From: Chitinophagaceae bacterium
Lineage (GTDB): Bacteria; Bacteroidota; Bacteroidia; Chitinophagales; Chitinophagaceae
DNA length: 12,681 nt
NCBI GenBank assembly: GCA_009996555.1
Contig: JAACZX010000021.1
Span: 1 to 12,681, forward strand
Reading direction: 5' to 3'
In this document: in pieces, positions 1 to 6,606 of the stretch
Numbering within the stretch: position 1 is the stretch's first letter
Layout: the number at the start of each line of letters is the position of its first letter
Translations under genes and position numbers: made by a program
Notes under the pieces: model-generated
What the model saw: the letters and a program-made list of their open reading frames with translations, nothing else
The model's database searches: none
What the model was told of the DNA's origin: nothing

Positions 1-2796
1 ATTATTGTAAAAGGTGTAAACGGTGCGCCTGTTTACCTTAAGGATATTGCAAGCATTAAAGACACCGTTAAGGAAAAAGAAAGCTTTGCCCGTTTAGATG
101 GTAAGAATGTAATTACGCTCAATATTATTAAACGCAGTGGCGAAAACCTCATCAGTGCAGCAGATAATGTAAAAGCTTCGGTAGAAGAAATGCAGAAGAA
201 TGACATCTTACCGAAAGACTTAAAAATAACATTCACCGGCGACCAGAGTAAGCAAACCAAAACATCGTTTAACGAATTGGTGAACACTATTGTGATTGGT
301 TTTATTTTGGTGTTACTCATTCTGATGTTCTTCATGGGTGTTACCAATGCCTTCTTTGTTGCATTGAGTGTGCCGCTGAGTGTGTTTGTGGCCTTCCTGT
401 TTTTACCGGTGGCTGATTACATTGTTGGTACAGGTGTAACGCTCAACTTTATTGTATTGTTTGCATTACTGTTTGGCCTGGGTATTATTGTGGATGATGC
501 GATTGTGGTAATTGAAAATACACACCGTATATATCATAACGGTCGTGTGCCAGTAATACGCAGTGCAAAAGAAGCTGCAGGCGAAGTGTTTATTCCGGTG
601 CTGGCAGGTACTGCCACAACACTGGCACCATTCTTCCCGCTGCTGTTCTGGAAAGGTATCATTGGTAAGTTTATGATTTATCTGCCGGTGATGCTCATCT
701 TAACACTGGCAGCGTCATTGATTGTTGCGTTTATCATGAACCCCGTGTTTGCAGTAAGCTTCATGAAACCCGAAGGTCGTGAACACGACGAACGGAAAAG
801 TGCCATCTTCCGTAAATGGCATTGGTGGGCTTTCTGGATCATTGGTATCATTAATCATGTAATTGGTAACCACGGTACCGGCAACTTCCTGTTCTTTATG
901 GCACTGGCGGGTGTGCTTAACCGTTATGTGCTGCGTGATACCATCTATTTCTTCCAGGAACGTATTCTACCCGGTTTAATGAACCGTTACGAAAAACTCC
1001 TGCGTTGGATATTGAAAGGAACAAGACCGGCATGGGCATTGGTATCGCTGTTCCTGTTGTTCCCGATCTCTGTTGCATTACTGCTGGCAAGAGGTAACTC
1101 TTCTACCTTCTTCCCAAGCGGCGATCCCAACTTCATCTATGTGTATTTGAAATTACCTGTTGGTACAGATGTTAAGTATACCGATTCAGTAACAACATTG
1201 CTGGAGAAGAAAGTGTACAAAATTCTGGAGAAAGAAAAACCAGGTGAAGAAGGTTCAATTGTTGAAAGTATTATTACCAACGTGGCGGTAAGTGCAAACA
1301 ACCCACGTGATAATAACCGCAGTACACAAGCTAATCTTGGACGTATACAGGTATCGTTTGTGGAATACGAAAAACGTCATGGCAAATCAACCAAGTTATA
1401 TATTGACGAAATACGCCGCAGCATTAAAGGAATACCCGGTGCCGCTATCAGTGTAGAACAGGAAGATGGTGGTCCGCCCACAGACCCTCCCGTGAACATT
1501 GAAGTAGTTGGTGACAACTTCAACAATATTGCGAAGGTTGCAACAGAATTGTACAACTATCTCGATACAAACCATGTAGAAGGTATTGATAACCTGCAGC
1601 TCGATGTTGACTTAAACAATCCGGAAATTACTGTGCATGTTGATCGTGAGCGTGCATTGATTGAAGGTGTAAGTACAGCACAGGTAGGTATGGAATTACG
1701 TACAGCCTTGTTTGGTAAAGAAGTGAGCAAGCTGAAAGAAGGTGAAGATGAATACAAAATTCAGTTGCGCTACAGCGAACTTGAACGTAACAACATTGGC
1801 GACCTGATGAATATGAAGATCACGTTCCGTGATTTTAACACCGGCCAGATCAAGCAGGTGCCCATCAACGCTATTGCAAGCTTCGATTATACCAGCAGCA
1901 GCGGTGGTGTAAAAAGAAAAAACATGAAGCGAACCATTCAGCTGCAATCGAACATTGCTGATCCTACACAGGCAGCAGCAATTAATGCGCAACTGAAAAC
2001 AAAGATCGACGACTTTAAAAATAAAGTACGTATTCCTGAAGATGTAACCATCCGCCAGAGCGGACAAAGTGAACAGGAAGCAGAAACCAATGCGTTTCTT
2101 GGTACTGCATTGGTGATTGCAATCGGGTTAATCTTCCTGATACTTGTATTACAGTTTAACAGCTTAAGTAAACCATTCATTGTAATTACCGAAATCTTCT
2201 TCAGCATTATTGGTGTATTGTTGGGTTATGCATTAACCGGTAAAACAATTGCTACCATCATGTTGGGTGTAGGTGTGATTGGTTTGGCTGGTATTGTGAT
2301 CAAGAACGGCATCCTCTTGATTGAGTTTACCGATGAGTTGCGCCAGCGTGGTTACAAAACACGTGAAGCAGCTATCCAGGCAGGTAAGATCAGAATCATT
2401 CCTGTATTGCTTACAGCATTGGCAACCATGCTTGGTTTGTTACCGCTGGCTGTTGGTTTCAACATTGATTTTGTATCGTTCTTCCAGCATCTTAATCCAA
2501 AGATCTTCTTTGGTGGTGACAGTGTAGTGTTCTGGGGACCATTGAGCTGGACGATCATTTATGGTTTGATCTTCGCTTTCTTCTTAACATTGATCATGGT
2601 GCCAAGTATGTACATCATTTCTGAACGTTTAAGAAGACCAATGGAACAATTCTACGGTACGAAATACATAGCGTTACTTGGTTTCCTCGGTCCGTTCTTC
2701 TTCATCTTTGTAGGTATTATGTACCTCGGAAGAGCAATACAAGGAAAGAAAGTATGGCTTGGTAAGCAACGTAAAACTGTTCCTGCTAAAATATAA
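1..2796 (+). CDS. RND efflux permease (AcrB/HAE1-like), 5'-truncated by window edge
   Basis: Inner-membrane proton-driven pump subunit that normally works with a periplasmic adaptor and an outer-membrane channel. The frame is open from base 1, so the ATG at 190 is an internal methionine; 931 residues are visible and the N-terminal porter region is missing. Numbering from the first codon in the window: TM helices near 95-120 and 150-175, the proton-relay motif GIIVDDAIVVIEN with Asp165-Asp166, TM7 near 342-364, a second porter domain, and the second-half relay Lys768 in GLAGIVIKNGILLIEF. These match AcrB Asp407/Asp408/Lys940, so the pump should be proton-coupled. Oddities are two extra hydrophobic stretches (about 274-288 and 295-311) between TM6 and TM7, and another after TM12 (about 889-911). 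Substrate (drug or metal) cannot be assigned. A terminator follows directly, so this is probably the last gene of an efflux operon. Confidence 0.93.
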   Translation: MIVKGVNGAPVYLKDIASIKDTVKEKESFARLDGKNVITLNIIKRSGENLISAADNVKASVEEMQKNDILPKDLKITFTGDQSKQTKTSFNELVNTIVIGFILVLLILMFFMGVTNAFFVALSVPLSVFVAFLFLPVADYIVGTGVTLNFIVLFALLFGLGIIVDDAIVVIENTHRIYHNGRVPVIRSAKEAAGEVFIPVLAGTATTLAPFFPLLFWKGIIGKFMIYLPVMLILTLAASLIVAFIMNPVFAVSFMKPEGREHDERKSAIFRKWHWWAFWIIGIINHVIGNHGTGNFLFFMALAGVLNRYVLRDTIYFFQERILPGLMNRYEKLLRWILKGTRPAWALVSLFLLFPISVALLLARGNSSTFFPSGDPNFIYVYLKLPVGTDVKYTDSVTTLLEKKVYKILEKEKPGEEGSIVESIITNVAVSANNPRDNNRSTQANLGRIQVSFVEYEKRHGKSTKLYIDEIRRSIKGIPGAAISVEQEDGGPPTDPPVNIEVVGDNFNNIAKVATELYNYLDTNHVEGIDNLQLDVDLNNPEITVHVDRERALIEGVSTAQVGMELRTALFGKEVSKLKEGEDEYKIQLRYSELERNNIGDLMNMKITFRDFNTGQIKQVPINAIASFDYTSSSGGVKRKNMKRTIQLQSNIADPTQAAAINAQLKTKIDDFKNKVRIPEDVTIRQSGQSEQEAETNAFLGTALVIAIGLIFLILVLQFNSLSKPFIVITEIFFSIIGVLLGYALTGKTIATIMLGVGVIGLAGIVIKNGILLIEFTDELRQRGYKTREAAIQAGKIRIIPVLLTALATMLGLLPLAVGFNIDFVSFFQHLNPKIFFGGDSVVFWGPLSWTIIYGLIFAFFLTLIMVPSMYIISERLRRPMEQFYGTKYIALLGFLGPFFFIFVGIMYLGRAIQGKKVWLGKQRKTVPAKI

Positions 2797-2817
2797 TTGA
2801 TAGCATCACCTGCTAAC

Positions 2818-2845
2818 AAAACCCTCTCAAAACCGAGAGGGTTTT
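2818..2845 (+). terminator. Intrinsic terminator of the RND gene
   Basis: The arms ACCCTCTC (2821-2828) and GAGAGGGT (2835-2842) form a perfect 8-bp stem with loop AAAACC. It is extended by AAA/TTT pairs and followed by a T-rich tail (2842-2851). It lies 22 nt after the RND stop codon. Confidence 0.9.
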
Positions 2846-2854
2846 TCTTTTGCG

Positions 2855-2884
2855 TTTAACAAAATAATTCAACGGCTATATTCG
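2855..2884 (+). promoter_or_regulatory. Possible Bacteroidota-type promoter for the AIM24 gene
   Basis: TATATTCG at 2877-2884 matches five of six fixed positions of the Bacteroidota -7 element TAnnTTTG. TTTA at 2855-2858 is a weak -33 match, with an 18-nt spacer. The position is sensible: after the RND terminator and about 33 nt before the ATG. Both elements are imperfect, so this is tentative. Confidence 0.35.
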
Positions 2885-2917
2885 TCTTAAAAGTAATTTC
2901 ACAAAAAAATTATCATC

Positions 2918-3712
2918 ATGGCACAGGCACACGAAATTGATTACCGTATTGTAGGTGAAGAAATGCAGTACGTAGAAATTGAACTTGATCCCAACGAAAC
3001 AGCTGTAGCTGAAGCGGGCAGTTTTATGTTGATGGATGAAGGCGTACAAATGCAAACTATTTTTGGCGATGGCAGCGCCAATGCACCAACCGGTGTATTA
3101 GGAAAATTGTTCAGCGCAGGTAAACGTTTGCTCACCGGCGAAAGTTTATTTATGACGGCGTATACCAATGTTGCACATGGTAAGAAGCGTGTGAGTTTTG
3201 CATCGCCTTATCCCGGCAAAATCATTCCGCTCGATCTGCTGCGCTTAGGTGGTCCTGTTGTTTGCCAGAAAGATGCCTTTCTCTGTGCAGCAAAAGGAGT
3301 AAGCGTTGGTATTGCACTGCAACGCAAACTCGGTACCGGTTTATTTGGTGGCGAAGGTTTTATTATGCAGAAACTGGAAGGTGATGGAATGGCGTTTGTG
3401 CATGCAGGCGGTCATGTGTTTGAGCGTGAACTGCAGCCCGGCGAATTAGTAAAGATCGATACAGGTTGCGTTGTTGCTTACACACACACGATTGATTTTG
3501 ACATACAGTTTGTAGGCGGTATTAAGAACAGCATTTTTGGTGGCGAAGGCTTATTCTTTGCAACACTACGTGGCCCCGGCAAAGTATGGATCCAAACGTT
3601 ACCTATATCACGTTTAGCAAGCCGCATTCTTTCGTATGGCACAACCAACCGTAAAGAAGAAGGAAGCCTGTTGGGAGGTTTGGGTAATTTGCTGGATGGT
3701 GATGGAAGATAA
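2918..3712 (+). CDS. TIGR00266 / AIM24-family protein
   Basis: This 264-residue protein belongs by overall sequence to the AIM24 family (TIGR00266). The family has a tandem beta-sandwich fold; its bacterial function is unknown, and the yeast namesake is a mitochondrial inner-membrane protein. Supporting features are the N-terminal pattern around residues 10-40 ([22 protein letters not shown]), glycine-rich segments such as [17 protein letters not shown] and [17 protein letters not shown], and a full-length C-terminus with a glycine/leucine tail ([14 protein letters not shown]). There is no signal peptide or membrane helix, so it is probably cytoplasmic or peripheral. The start at 2918 is the first ATG after the upstream terminator and gives the expected family length. 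It sits alone between two terminators and so is a monocistronic unit. The family call is solid; no reaction can be assigned. Confidence 0.9.
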   Translation: MAQAHEIDYRIVGEEMQYVEIELDPNETAVAEAGSFMLMDEGVQMQTIFGDGSANAPTGVLGKLFSAGKRLLTGESLFMTAYTNVAHGKKRVSFASPYPGKIIPLDLLRLGGPVVCQKDAFLCAAKGVSVGIALQRKLGTGLFGGEGFIMQKLEGDGMAFVHAGGHVFERELQPGELVKIDTGCVVAYTHTIDFDIQFVGGIKNSIFGGEGLFFATLRGPGKVWIQTLPISRLASRILSYGTTNRKEEGSLLGGLGNLLDGDGR

Positions 3713-3807
3713 AGTAACTCCTGATACTTGTCAAACTGACGCAGGATAGATATTTTCAACATCGGCCCTAAAGCCAGGCAGATCTACCGTATCTCAGGAT
3801 AACAAAA

Positions 3808-3841
3808 AACAAAAGCCGGAAAAGTTTTTCCGGCTTTTGTT
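3808..3841 (+). terminator. Intrinsic terminator after the AIM24 gene
   Basis: A perfect 16-bp inverted repeat is formed by AACAAAAGCCGGAAAA (3808-3823) and its complement at 3826-3841. The GC core is flanked by A and T runs on both sides, so it could act in both directions. It lies about 95 nt after the AIM24 stop. Its 3' arm runs straight into the -33 element of the arsR promoter. Confidence 0.88.
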
Positions 3842-3872
3842 TGGAAATTAAAAATCTTCCATCGTATATTTG
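3840..3872 (+). promoter_or_regulatory. arsR operon promoter (TTTG-21-TAnnTTTG)
   Basis: TTTG (3840-3843) and TATATTTG (3865-3872) match the Bacteroidota sigma factor consensus TTTG / TAnnTTTG exactly, with a 21-nt spacer. Transcription would start near 3878-3880, leaving a leader of about 67 nt before the arsR ATG. The -7 element lies inside a dyad (3861-3876) likely to be an ArsR operator. Confidence 0.75.
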
Positions 3873-3876
3873 CGAT
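3861..3876 (+). promoter_or_regulatory. Putative ArsR operator 1, over the -7 element
   Basis: ATCGTATATTTGCGAT has ATCG/CGAT arms around the -7 core TATATTTG. It shares 11 of 16 positions, including ATCGTA...CGAT, with the dyad at 3923-3938. Repressor bound here would cover the promoter directly. The operator role is inferred from position and recurrence. Confidence 0.5.
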
Positions 3877-3883
3877 ATAAGTT

Positions 3884-3907
3884 AAAAGACGATACAGTTC
3901 GTCTTTT
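3884..3907 (+). promoter_or_regulatory. Inverted repeat 2 in the arsR leader
   Basis: A perfect 9-bp inverted repeat is formed by AAAAGACGA (3884-3892) and TCGTCTTTT (3899-3907) around TACAGT. It starts a few bases after the predicted transcription start and contains the same ACGAT pentamer as the flanking dyads. It may be an operator or an RNA hairpin in the leader. Confidence 0.45.
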
Positions 3908-3922
3908 TCTTTCACCTGATTC

Positions 3923-3938
3923 ATCGTAAAAAAACGAT
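3923..3938 (+). promoter_or_regulatory. Putative ArsR operator 3, next to the start codon
   Basis: ATCGT (3923-3927) and ACGAT (3934-3938) flank A6, giving a 16-bp dyad of the same length and arms as the one at 3861-3876. It ends 7 nt before the arsR ATG, in the region that must also be free for ribosome binding. Confidence 0.45.
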
Positions 3939-3945
3939 AATAAAA

Positions 3946-4278
3946 ATGGCGGTTCATAAAAAAGAAGAGTTTAGTGTAAAAGAGCAAAACCTGGCTGCAT
4001 TTGCAAAAGCAATCAGCCACCCGGCACGTATTGCCATTTTAAGTGTGTTGGCAAAACGCAACCAATGCATCTGCGGCGAAATTGTAGAAGTGTTGCCATT
4101 GGCGCAAAGCACGGTTAGTCAGCATTTGAAAGAATTAAAAAATGCTGGACTCATAGACGGTGAAACCGACGGCCCCCGCAGCTGCTACTGCATTAACTGG
4201 AAAGCATTCGAAAAATTTAATACCGACTTCAATTCGCTTTTTGAAAAACTGAAAGAAGCGAATGCTAAGTGCTGTTAA
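3946..4278 (+). CDS. arsR: ArsR/SmtB-family metalloregulator of the ars operon
   Basis: This is a 110-residue winged-helix repressor, usual family length. The recognition helix region [19 protein letters not shown] spans residues 52-70, preceded by [12 protein letters not shown] (24-35), a hallmark of the family. Candidate As(III) ligands are Cys41 and Cys43 in the CIC motif at the start of the helix before the recognition helix (the ArsR CxC position), Cys80 and Cys82 in the wing, and a terminal Cys109-Cys110 pair. In known ArsR proteins, As(III) binding to cysteine thiolates releases DNA. It is first in an operon with arsM, 32 nt upstream, and CGAT-centred dyads lie in its own promoter and leader, so autorepression is likely. 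The ATG at 3946 gives the expected N-terminus. The specific metalloid is inferred from arsM and the CxC motif. Confidence 0.92.
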   Translation: MAVHKKEEFSVKEQNLAAFAKAISHPARIAILSVLAKRNQCICGEIVEVLPLAQSTVSQHLKELKNAGLIDGETDGPRSCYCINWKAFEKFNTDFNSLFEKLKEANAKCC

Positions 4279-4310
4279 TCATTCAACCTTCATCATTTAA
4301 AACAAACAAC

Positions 4311-5147
4311 ATGACAAACGACTTGCAACTGAAAGAAATTGTAAAGCAGAAGTACAGTGAAATTGCTATGCAGGACAAGGAAACCAATCAATCATCATGC
4401 TGCGGTGCTGGTGGCTGTTCTACAGAAGTATATAATATTATGAGTGATGATTATGCCAATTTGAAAGGTTACAACCCCGATGCTGATCTTGGTTTAGGCT
4501 GTGGTTTACCAACACAGTTTGCAAAAATAAAACCGGGCGATACGGTGATTGATCTGGGCAGCGGTGCGGGTAATGATTGCTTTGTTGCAAGAGCTGAAGT
4601 TGGTGCAAACGGCAAAGTGATTGGTATTGATTTTACACCTGCCATGATCGACAAAGCAAGAGCCAATGCAGAAAAGCTCGGCTTTAATAATGTGGAGTTT
4701 CGCCAAGGCGATATTGAACACATGCCTGTTACAGCAAACACTGCAGATGTAATTGTAAGTAACTGTGTGCTGAATCTTGTACCCAATAAAGACGGTGTGT
4801 TTAAAGAAATGTTGCGTGTGCTGAAAGCAGGTGGACACTTCAGTATATCAGATGTGGTGTTAGTTGGAGCATTACCTGATGCCCTACGTAAAGATGCAGA
4901 AATGTATGCTGGCTGTGTGGCAGGTGCCATTCAGAAAGAAGTATACCTGGAACTGATTGCACAAAACGGTTTTACCAATATCACTGTTCAAAAAGAAAAA
5001 GCAATTGTAATACCTGATGATATTTTGAGCAACTACTTAAATGCAGAGCAACTGGCCTCGTTTAAAAATGGAACAACCGGTATTTTCTCCATCACAGTGT
5101 ATGCACAAAAGCCTGCTTGTTGTGCACCCGGCAGCGGTTGCTGTTAA
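4311..5147 (+). CDS. arsM: Arsenite S-adenosylmethionine methyltransferase
   Basis: This enzyme converts As(III) to methylated arsenicals using S-adenosylmethionine. The 278-residue protein has the SAM motif DLGSGAGND (81-89) and the acidic residue of the next strand in IGIDFTP (104-110). The three family cysteines are Cys64 (GLGCGLP), Cys152 (SNCVLNLVP) and Cys202 (YAGCVAGA), matching the arsenic-binding cysteines of characterised ArsM enzymes. An N-terminal SSCCGAGGC cluster (Cys30, 31, 36) occupies the place of the fourth conserved cysteine. The C-terminus ends in CCAPGSGCC, adding four more cysteines. I chose the ATG at 4311: an in-frame ATG at 4269 would overlap arsR and add an atypical [10 protein letters not shown] extension. 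It lies 32 nt after arsR and is co-transcribed with it. Confidence 0.95.
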   Translation: MTNDLQLKEIVKQKYSEIAMQDKETNQSSCCGAGGCSTEVYNIMSDDYANLKGYNPDADLGLGCGLPTQFAKIKPGDTVIDLGSGAGNDCFVARAEVGANGKVIGIDFTPAMIDKARANAEKLGFNNVEFRQGDIEHMPVTANTADVIVSNCVLNLVPNKDGVFKEMLRVLKAGGHFSISDVVLVGALPDALRKDAEMYAGCVAGAIQKEVYLELIAQNGFTNITVQKEKAIVIPDDILSNYLNAEQLASFKNGTTGIFSITVYAQKPACCAPGSGCC

Positions 5148-5177
5148 TTCTTTTTTTCACATATAAACCTTAGCGTC

Positions 5178-5228
5178 ATGAACACAAATCAAAATGATCC
5201 CGGCTGCTGCGGCGGCGGATGTTGTTAA
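5178..5228 (+). CDS. Cys-rich 16-residue micro-ORF at the end of the ars operon
   Basis: An ATG at 5178 opens a 16-codon frame ending TAA at 5226-5228, encoding MNTNQNDPGCCGGGCC. It starts 30 nt after the arsM stop and ends 4 nt before the stem of the operon terminator, so it lies inside the arsR-arsM transcript. The peptide has a polar N-terminal half and a CCGGGCC tail, so 4 of 16 residues are cysteine. It resembles both the N-terminal CCGAGGC cluster and the CCAPGSGCC tail of ArsM. I do not recognise a named family. A soft-metal or As(III)-binding peptide is a reasonable inference, and a degenerate copy of the arsM 3' end is an alternative. Translation is unproven and there is no clear ribosome-binding site, as is common in Bacteroidota. 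Confidence 0.55.
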   Translation: MNTNQNDPGCCGGGCC

Positions 5229-5232
5229 AAAC

Positions 5233-5261
5233 AAAACGGAGCGCCTGCAGTGCTCCGTTTT
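5233..5261. terminator. Bidirectional terminator between the ars operon and the SDR gene
   Basis: The 10-bp arms AAAACGGAGC (5233-5242) and GCTCCGTTTT (5252-5261) surround a 9-nt loop. The right side supplies a T-run for the + strand. The left flank AAAAACAAAA gives a U-rich tail on the - strand. It lies between convergent genes and probably ends both transcripts. Confidence 0.88.
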
Positions 5262-5283
5262 CAATTGATATCATTTGCAAAAA

Positions 5284-6054
5284 CTAAAAAGTAGATCGTA
5301 CTGCTCCCCCATCAACCATTATTGTTTGCCCGGTAACAAACCCACTTTGCTTACTCAATAACCACACAGCAAGTGCTGCAAATTCATCCGGGTTACCAAG
5401 CCTTCCAACAGGTATTTGCTGTATGGCTGACTGCTTTACTTCATCAAACGGCAAACCTGTCTGCTCACTTTTTTTATGATATAACCTGTCAACTGCAGGT
5501 GTATTATGGCTACCGGGGCCAAGTATATTCAACGTAACACCACTCTTTGCAATTTCCTGGCTTAATGTTTTTACAAATCCAACAACTGCTAACCGAAGCG
5601 ATGTACTTAACACCAAATTTTCAATCGGTTGTTTTACACTTGAACTTTCGATGTACACAATGCGGCCATAACCTGCATTGATCATTTCAGGAACAAAAGC
5701 CTGTGTTAATTCTACTTTCCAGCGAAGCAGTTTTGTATAAGCATCATCCCAATCTGTTAATGTAGTTTCCAATACAGTTTTAGCAGGCGGGCCTCCTGCG
5801 TTCACTAATATGCCATGCAATGATCTGCCTGCAACACTCTGCTTTAATTGTTCAATGGTGAATGATTGTGTAATATCACCAACCACCACTTCAGCGTTGC
5901 GGTGTGCATCGTATAATTCATGTAACTGCTCCCTGCCTCTTGCCACTGCAATTACTGCGGCACCTTCTTCAAGCAGTTTTTTTGCTACAGCTTGTCCAAA
6001 ACCACTGGTAGCTCCTCCTACAATAAAAAGCTGATCTGTTAATTCAAGATTCAT
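5284..6054 (-). CDS. SDR-fold oxidoreductase-like protein lacking the catalytic Tyr-Lys
   Basis: This 256-residue protein has the short-chain dehydrogenase/reductase fold. Visible elements are the nucleotide-binding loop GGATSGFG (13-20, a variant of TGxxxGxG), VNAGG (84-88), the serine strand YIESSS (134-139) and the C-terminal VTGQTIMVDGG (240-250). The active-site YxxxK is absent: the segment reads LVLSTSLRLAVVG, with Ser150 and Arg154 at the expected Tyr and Lys positions. This fits the known 'beta-ketoacyl-ACP reductase-like' subgroup of SDRs that lacks the canonical tetrad, whose substrates are unknown. Without Tyr/Lys, classical carbonyl reduction is doubtful, so I would not call it fabG. 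It lies 37 nt downstream of the NTF2-like gene on the same strand and is likely co-transcribed with it. Confidence 0.88.
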   Translation of the reverse strand: MNLELTDQLFIVGGATSGFGQAVAKKLLEEGAAVIAVARGREQLHELYDAHRNAEVVVGDITQSFTIEQLKQSVAGRSLHGILVNAGGPPAKTVLETTLTDWDDAYTKLLRWKVELTQAFVPEMINAGYGRIVYIESSSVKQPIENLVLSTSLRLAVVGFVKTLSQEIAKSGVTLNILGPGSHNTPAVDRLYHKKSEQTGLPFDEVKQSAIQQIPVGRLGNPDEFAALAVWLLSKQSGFVTGQTIMVDGGAVRSTF

Positions 6055-6091
6055 AGTATAATTGTTTCAAACTTTATGTTACTGCAGTTCA

Positions 6092-6532
6092 TTAAGGCAT
6101 CCTGTTTGCATGGCGGCTTACCAGCAACCATCCGTTCTGCCGTTTTGCATACACTTTGGTATAAAGCAATGATACATCAAGCGGCTTACCATCCATGATG
6201 ATGCTGAAAATGCCTTTACCATTTACAATTACAAAACCCTTGTACACTCTTGCCTGCGCTTCACTTACTACGATCTTAGTCATGGTAAGCTTTCCTGAAC
6301 GGATATCTTCAATCACTTCTTTTTTATTTTCCACCCATCCGTTTGAATGAATATACTGCAAACGTTCATCAAGAATATTTGCAAGTGAATCAAGTCGCTT
6401 GTTCACCATCCAACGGAATTTTGTTTCATGCAGCCTCAGCACAAATTTTTCCGTTGCCGATTCTTCTTTTGTTTTTTGTGCCGTTGCAGCGCTTGCTGCT
6501 GTTAACAGCAGCAAGAAAAGAAAATGTTTCAT
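6092..6532 (-). CDS. Secreted NTF2-like (DUF4440/SnoaL-type) protein
   Basis: This is a 146-residue protein with a clear signal peptide: Lys2, a hydrophobic core FLFLLLLTAASAA and a likely cleavage site after about residue 19 (TAQ). The mature part looks like a small alpha+beta cone of the NTF2 superfamily. An N-terminal helix (about 28-58, KRLDSLANILDERLQYIHSNG) is followed by VENKKEVIEDIRSGKL (about 67-82) and strands ending in LYTKVYAKRQNGWLLVSRHANR, typical of DUF4440 proteins. Such proteins include enzymes and ligand-binding proteins, and no activity can be assigned here. Its product should be periplasmic, unlike that of the SDR gene downstream. It begins about 30 nt beyond the adk terminator stem; I could not identify its own promoter. 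Confidence 0.82.
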   Translation of the reverse strand: MKHFLFLLLLTAASAATAQKTKEESATEKFVLRLHETKFRWMVNKRLDSLANILDERLQYIHSNGWVENKKEVIEDIRSGKLTMTKIVVSEAQARVYKGFVIVNGKGIFSIIMDGKPLDVSLLYTKVYAKRQNGWLLVSRHANRMP

Positions 6533-6552
6533 GTAGTGAAGTTAATGAGAAG

Positions 6553-6583
6553 AAAACAAAAAAGCCCTTCGCAAGCGAAGGGC
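6553..6583 (-). terminator. Intrinsic terminator of adk
   Basis: The perfect 9-bp stem GCCCTTCGC (6564-6572) / GCGAAGGGC (6575-6583) is followed on the minus strand by TTTTTTGTTTTCTT (complement of about 6550-6563). It lies 23 nt after the adk stop codon. Confidence 0.92.
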
Positions 6584-6606
6584 CGTATCTATTTAATGAA
6601 TAAGCT

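Noticed and set aside
3713..3800. Stretch between the AIM24 stop and its terminator
   Set aside because: I looked for a small gene or RNA and saw no frame, repeat or fold worth reporting.
3884..3915. Leader hairpin of arsR as a transcription attenuator
   Set aside because: The arms are perfect and a T/C-rich tail follows, but the stem has only three GC pairs and shares half-sites with the flanking dyads, so an operator reading is preferred.
4269..4310. Upstream ATG for arsM that would overlap the end of arsR
   Set aside because: It would add [14 protein letters not shown], unlike ArsM N-termini. The ATG at 4311 follows an A-rich stretch and gives the normal start and length.
4469..4930. Long minus-strand open frames opposite arsM and other genes
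   Set aside because: They are shadows of well-supported genes, with no family resemblance and no start context of their own.
5132..5157. Possible terminator right after arsM (CAGC-GGTT-GCTG then T7)
   Set aside because: The stem is only 4 bp and the T-run begins 7 nt after it. The 10-bp hairpin at 5233-5261 is far better. A weak attenuating effect before the micro-ORF cannot be excluded.
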